DNA of 48,102 nucleotides, from contig RDXN01000071.1 of NCBI GenBank assembly GCA_004292855.1, positions 1 through 48,102 of the forward strand, given 5' to 3'. How positions within the stretch are numbered: the first letter of the stretch is position 1; each line of letters begins with the position of its first letter. The translations under genes and the position numbers were made by a program. Shown here one piece after another: positions 44,184 to 48,102 of this stretch. This DNA comes from Cytophagales bacterium (GTDB lineage Bacteria > Bacteroidota > Bacteroidia > Cytophagales > Spirosomataceae). Under the pieces are notes generated by a model, which did no database searches, had not been told where the DNA came from, and saw nothing but the letters and a program-made list of their open reading frames with translations.

Positions 44184-46124
44184 ATGACTAGACACACTTT
44201 ATTTTTAACAATAATGCTCTGGTTTTCCTTCCAAAATGGAAAGGCACAAGAGGTTATTCATGTGATCACACACAACAGAGAAACCGTCGTGACTGATCCT
44301 TCAACGGGTGCGAAGTCGTATCGGCGTTGGGGCATTTTTCCTACGGCGAATGTGCCTGTGCGTAAGATTATTATGCACGTCAATTTTGGTTGCCCCGATA
44401 CCATGCGTTGTGCCGATTGGGATTATTCTGACAGAATTAGTATTCGCCGAAAAGGGGGCGTGAATGGCGCATCGCAAGACTATGAAATTGGGCGAATGCT
44501 AACACCTTATGGCGGTGCTTTTGGCAAAGACTGGCATTTTGAATGGGCTTTAGATGTGACCGATTTTAGTTTGTTATTGCGCGATAGCGTCGAAATTGAC
44601 TACAACCACACGGGTTATGAACCCAATATTGACCGAGGTTGGGCAATTACGGTTGATTTTGAAATCATAAAAGGACAACCTGCCTACAATCCGATTGCGA
44701 TTCAGAAAATTTACGATTCCCATTTTAAGTATGGGGATACGAGTACCCCGATTGAAAAAACGCTTGCACCTGTTTCGTTTTTGGCCAATCCCAAAGCTCA
44801 ATTTGCCCGTTTGAGGCTCGTTCAAACAGGACATGGCATGGATAAACCTGACGGTTGCGCTGAGTTTTGCACTAAATACCGTGAACTTTGGTACGATGGA
44901 AAATTGATAGAAAAAAAGGATGTTTGGAAACAATGTGGTGATAATTCTCTCTATCCGCAAGCAGGCACATGGCTGATTGATAGGGCATATTGGTGTCCCG
45001 GAAATTTGATGCAACCTGATATTTTCAATTTAGCAGTTAAAAAAGGGGCAACGCACACAATTGACGTGAATATGCAAGATTATACCTCGCCCAGTCCGAG
45101 TGCTTATTGGAATATCACAGCCTATTTGATTCAATATGAAAAGCCGCAAAACGCGCTTGATGTGGCGGTTGAAGATGTGATTGTACCCTCGTCAAAAGCG
45201 ATTTATAAACGACAAAACCCTTCGGGCGCAAATCCTAAAATTGTTGTTAAAAACGAAGGAAGTACAATTATTCAGAGTTTAAAAATACAATATGGAACAG
45301 TTGGTTTTGAAAAAAAGGTGCATGATTGGACAGGGCAATTGCTACCGTTTCAATCAAAAATTATTGAACTGCCTAATACAATTGATTTTAAAAGAGTGAA
45401 AAATAGATTTCATGTTGAGCTTTTAAAACCAAATGGCAATAAGGATGGGTACCTTTTGGACAATACTTTAGCGGTTAATTTCGACAGCCCGCCTGTTCAC
45501 GACAGCCTTGTCGTGTTCTCTTTTTTTACCAATAATCAACCCGAACATAATGCGTATTCGTTGAAAAATAGTGCAGGAAAGATCATCTTTGAAAAGAAAT
45601 TAGGTGCATTTCAGGCCAATACCGAATATCGAGACACCTTCCGTTTAGCACCCGATGCTTATGAATTTACGTTAATTGACACCGCCCGAAATGGTCTTGA
45701 ATTTTGGTTCAATAGTAAAGGTGGGCGTGGCGTTGCGCGGTTTTTGAACAACAAAGGTGAAATGTTGAAAGCGGTTGAATCTGATTTTGGTTCTATTTGG
45801 ACATACAATTTTGTGGTCGGCGGCACGCCCAATCCAATAAAAAGCGCGTATTCAATTGGTTTATTTCCAACGCGGACGAGGGACAAAACCACGCTCGATT
45901 ATTTTTCAAACAAACCCGAAGATGTGATTGTGCGCTTGGTAACAGATTCGCCAACGGCAAAAACGATTGCGGACAATAAAATTGTTGAGGAACACCACTA
46001 CACCCAGCTTAAAGAAGGTGTTTTTACTTATGATTTAAAACGGTATCCAAAAGGGCGTTTTTATTTAAAAGTTATTGTCAATGGAGAGGAAAAATTCAAC
46101 AAACGGGTTCGGTATAATGAATAA
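44184..46124 (+). CDS. Secreted PNGase F-like (peptide-N-glycosidase) protein with T9SS-type tail
   Basis: A 646-residue protein: a signal peptide (HTLFLTIMLWFSFQNGKAQ), then a PNGase F-type pair of beta-sandwich domains (about 45-330). The family marks seen are NFGCPDTMRCADWDYSDRI, which holds the likely catalytic Asp, RLVQTGHGMDKPDGCAEF, YRELWYDGKLI, and GTWLIDRAYWCPG. PNGase F cuts N-glycans from Asn, leaving Asp. The part from about 340 on is beta-rich and ends in a T9SS-like tail (YPKGRFYLKVIVNGEEKFNKRV). The Cys-rich core (CPD, CAD, CAEFC, QCGD, WCPG) suggests disulphides and hence export. Many Bacteroidota relatives are not biochemically characterised, so the substrate is inferred. It follows the SGNH gene and its stop lies 4 bp before the next start. 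Confidence 0.83.
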   Translation: MTRHTLFLTIMLWFSFQNGKAQEVIHVITHNRETVVTDPSTGAKSYRRWGIFPTANVPVRKIIMHVNFGCPDTMRCADWDYSDRISIRRKGGVNGASQDYEIGRMLTPYGGAFGKDWHFEWALDVTDFSLLLRDSVEIDYNHTGYEPNIDRGWAITVDFEIIKGQPAYNPIAIQKIYDSHFKYGDTSTPIEKTLAPVSFLANPKAQFARLRLVQTGHGMDKPDGCAEFCTKYRELWYDGKLIEKKDVWKQCGDNSLYPQAGTWLIDRAYWCPGNLMQPDIFNLAVKKGATHTIDVNMQDYTSPSPSAYWNITAYLIQYEKPQNALDVAVEDVIVPSSKAIYKRQNPSGANPKIVVKNEGSTIIQSLKIQYGTVGFEKKVHDWTGQLLPFQSKIIELPNTIDFKRVKNRFHVELLKPNGNKDGYLLDNTLAVNFDSPPVHDSLVVFSFFTNNQPEHNAYSLKNSAGKIIFEKKLGAFQANTEYRDTFRLAPDAYEFTLIDTARNGLEFWFNSKGGRGVARFLNNKGEMLKAVESDFGSIWTYNFVVGGTPNPIKSAYSIGLFPTRTRDKTTLDYFSNKPEDVIVRLVTDSPTAKTIADNKIVEEHHYTQLKEGVFTYDLKRYPKGRFYLKVIVNGEEKFNKRVRYNE

Positions 46125-46128
46125 AATT

Positions 46129-47919
46129 ATGAAAGTACAAATAATGAAATCCCTATTTCCAATAGTACCTATTTTACTTCTTATTGGGTTCAGCCCCTAT
46201 CCTGCAGTTAAAAGCAGTAATGATGTCCCAACGAAGTTATACATCATGGATATGGTGTACAATAATCTCGGGAAATCGCCACGGGAATCAAAATTTAACA
46301 ATCCTGACTATTTGAAGAAGTCGGGCTATAATAGTATGGCACCTCACTGGTATGTTCAGTGCGGGATTACGTATGACCAGTTGGAAAAAGGTATTGTGCC
46401 GGAGGGGTCCGATGAACGGAAATGGATTGAAGCGAATGCAGCAACACTAAAAGAAAAAATCAGAGCGGCAAAAAAAGCAGGTATCGAACTCTATCCGTTT
46501 ACTGATTTCATGGTTGTCCCCAAATCGGTATGGACAAAGTTTGGGAAAGAGATGGTTGGAGAGTCGTTTCGTGAAAAGGCTGTATCGGGTGAGTACCATC
46601 AACCCGATATAAATCAGGAGATGACTCAAAAGATATTGCGCCTGCAAATCGAAGAAATTTTCCAGACATTTCCTGAATTAGACGGGTTGATGTTGCGTTT
46701 TGGGGAAACGTATCTGCACGATACGCCTTTTCATTTGGGCGGTAGTCCGTTGAACTCAAAAGGGGCGGGTGGCATTGCCGGACATATTCAACTGATTAAA
46801 TTACTCAGGGAGGAAGTTTGTGTCAAACGAAACAGGAAGCTTTTTTACAGAACCTGGGATTTTGGCAATTTCTTCCACGAAAACACAGCCGTTTACCGGG
46901 CAATTACTGACAGTATTGAGCCACACAAAAACCTGATATTCTCCATAAAACACGTCAGAGGGGATTTTTTGAGAACATTGGCTTTTAATCCCACGCTTGC
47001 CATTGGCAATCACCAGCAAATAGTGGAAGTTCAGTGCCAACGCGAATACGAGGGCAAAGGAGCCTACCCGAATTATATTGCTAAGGGTGTTATTGATGGG
47101 TTTGAAGAGTACGCGCCCCTTATAAAGTCGGGAAGGCCACAGGGTCTTAATGACATCAAAGATTCAGTACAGTTTGCCGGGGTATGGACCTGGTCTAATG
47201 GGGGTGGTTGGCTTGGCCCTCATATAAAAAATGAGTTCTGGAATGAGCTAAATGCGTTTGTGATGGCAAAATGGGCGCAGAATCCTAAACGGTCGGAAGA
47301 GGTGATTTTTCGTGATTTTGCCCGGATAAAAGGGATTCCCGAAGAAGACATCGCAACATTCAGGGAACTATGTCTGCTTTCAGAAAAAGCAGTATTGAGA
47401 GGAAAATATTCAACGTTCGGCGGAGGTTACAACCTGACATGGACACGCGATGAGTTCATTAATGGAGCGGGGTCTGTCCAGGGTTTTATAAAAAAGATCA
47501 CCGACGAAGACCTGATTGAAAAAGTTCTTGACGAAAAATTGGAAAGCGTGGCGATGTGGAAACAAATGGTGAAGTTGGCCAACCAAATCGATGCAAAAGA
47601 CAAATCGCTGAATGAGTTTCTTCGCACATCCGCGACCTATGGCCGGATAAACTACGACATTCATGCACAAAGCTGGATTGTCATGTTGTTGGGTTATAGT
47701 GGCGACAAAAAAGGAATATATAACAAGGAAAGAATACGGGAGGCTATTACGCGCTACGATGAACTTTGGCAGGAATGGAACGAGTTGAAAAAAAGCAGCC
47801 CCTCCTGTGCCACGATTTATCAACCAAATGGTTTCGCCATTCGTGGGCATTTAGACATATTCGGCAATCCAGAAACGGGGATTGGTGCGACAATTGACAA
47901 CTATCGGAAAATAAAATGA
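46129..47919 (+). CDS. Secreted TIM-barrel protein with GH67-like catalytic motifs
   Basis: A 596-residue protein with a signal peptide (MKSLFPIVPILLLIGFSPYPA). I do not recognise a named family with certainty. The pattern is that of a TIM-barrel glycoside hydrolase and resembles GH67 alpha-glucuronidase: LDGLMLRFGE with Glu193 as a possible acid, YRTWDFG, then KHVRGDF (Asp279) and QIVEVQCQREYEG (Glu306). From memory, GH67 of Cellvibrio has Glu292, Asp365 and Glu393; the Asp-Glu gap is 28 there and 27 here, while the Glu-Asp gap is 73 there and 86 here. C-terminal helices follow (WTRDEFINGAGSVQGF). I chose ATG 46129; ATG 46117 (overlaps the PNGase-like gene by 8 bp) and ATG 46144 are alternatives. 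It is the third gene of the AT-rich unit and would act on the same glycan. Confidence 0.6.
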   Translation: MKVQIMKSLFPIVPILLLIGFSPYPAVKSSNDVPTKLYIMDMVYNNLGKSPRESKFNNPDYLKKSGYNSMAPHWYVQCGITYDQLEKGIVPEGSDERKWIEANAATLKEKIRAAKKAGIELYPFTDFMVVPKSVWTKFGKEMVGESFREKAVSGEYHQPDINQEMTQKILRLQIEEIFQTFPELDGLMLRFGETYLHDTPFHLGGSPLNSKGAGGIAGHIQLIKLLREEVCVKRNRKLFYRTWDFGNFFHENTAVYRAITDSIEPHKNLIFSIKHVRGDFLRTLAFNPTLAIGNHQQIVEVQCQREYEGKGAYPNYIAKGVIDGFEEYAPLIKSGRPQGLNDIKDSVQFAGVWTWSNGGGWLGPHIKNEFWNELNAFVMAKWAQNPKRSEEVIFRDFARIKGIPEEDIATFRELCLLSEKAVLRGKYSTFGGGYNLTWTRDEFINGAGSVQGFIKKITDEDLIEKVLDEKLESVAMWKQMVKLANQIDAKDKSLNEFLRTSATYGRINYDIHAQSWIVMLLGYSGDKKGIYNKERIREAITRYDELWQEWNELKKSSPSCATIYQPNGFAIRGHLDIFGNPETGIGATIDNYRKIK

Positions 47920-47940
47920 TGTGAGAAATCAACCGCAGAT

Positions 47941-48101
47941 TCACATTTCCAGTGAATAAACCTCGCCTTTCACAGTCTTAAATTCAATTTTCCCATCTGC
48001 TAATTTATTAGACTTTTTTAGCCTATTTTTTCTAACTTTTGTTCAAAATGCTTGCGCTTCGTCCAGCGATAGTTGTGTAAGCTACAGGCCGTTTGAAACA
48101 C
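47941..48101 (-). pseudogene. Possible frameshifted 3' end of a gene running in from the right
   Basis: On the minus strand, a frame open to the window edge reads FQTACSLHNYRWTKRKHFEQ and stops at 48018-48020. The frame two bases over continues as NRLKKSNKLADGKIEFKTVKG to a TGA at 47941-47943, with protein-like composition. A single frameshift near 48030-48050 would join them. I do not recognise the product, and the evidence is thin; both pieces may be chance. The rest of this end (47920-47940) holds nothing I can name. Confidence 0.25.
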
Positions 48102-48102
48102 T

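Noticed and set aside
1-48102. tRNA, rRNA, riboswitches, complete insertion sequences and plasmid origins
   Set aside because: None could be recognised by eye. No transposase, integrase or replication gene was seen, apart from the doubtful fragment at the right edge.

Overview
The window is typical of a Bacteroidota genome of the Cytophagales, most like Spirosoma and its relatives (Spirosomataceae); the species cannot be told. The signs are type IX secretion (T9SS) sorting tails on several large exoproteins, a SusC/SusD pair, FtsX/MacB-type permeases with the YLKIALRNLWRNR start, and TAnnTTTG promoter elements in front of several genes. No tRNA, rRNA, CRISPR array or complete insertion sequence was seen.

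Layout. 1-7386 (+): two related giant secreted lectin proteins. The first has lost its 5' end. The second is a PQQ-type sugar dehydrogenase with PKD, fibronectin-like and ricin-type lectin domains and a T9SS tail. 7383-9995 (-): a membrane-anchored class C beta-lactamase-like serine hydrolase and an EcsC-family protein. 10082-21547 (-): three large secreted proteins, namely an ExeM-like extracellular nuclease, a lamin-tail-domain protein and a second EEP nuclease with a T9SS tail, separated by strong hairpins. 21723-23264 (+): an orphan PAS-PAS histidine kinase. 23394-28661 (-): two FtsX-type permeases, with a small Uma2-like nuclease gene divergent between them.

28851-37979 (-): a long same-strand run. 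In order of transcription it holds a short Na/Pi cotransporter, a Crp/Fnr regulator, an SRPBCC protein, a small outer-membrane-type protein, a small membrane protein, a nucleoside hydrolase fused to TolB-type repeats, and the cytochrome/DUF1549/DUF1553 plus DUF1501 pair best known from Planctomycetes. Several of these overlap or nearly abut. 38238-43183 (+): SusC and SusD-like outer-membrane uptake genes, closed by a terminator and then a 133-bp G-rich inverted repeat. 43435-47919 (+): an AT-rich, probably acquired trio: an SGNH esterase, a PNGase F-like deglycosylase and a secreted TIM-barrel protein with GH67-like catalytic motifs. The last 160 bases hold what may be a decayed gene end.

Functionally the window is an exoenzyme and surface-nutrition region. 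Two themes are plausible but inferred: (i) use of extracellular DNA (two nucleases, a nucleoside hydrolase and a phosphate transporter), and (ii) stripping of glycoproteins or complex glycans (PNGase F-like, SGNH and GH67-like proteins next to SusC/SusD). The best candidates for undescribed biology are the AT-rich glycan island with its divergent GH67-like enzyme, the hairpin/G-quadruplex element in front of it, the 34-bp nested inverted repeat at 15701-15793, and the nucleoside hydrolase-TolB fusion.
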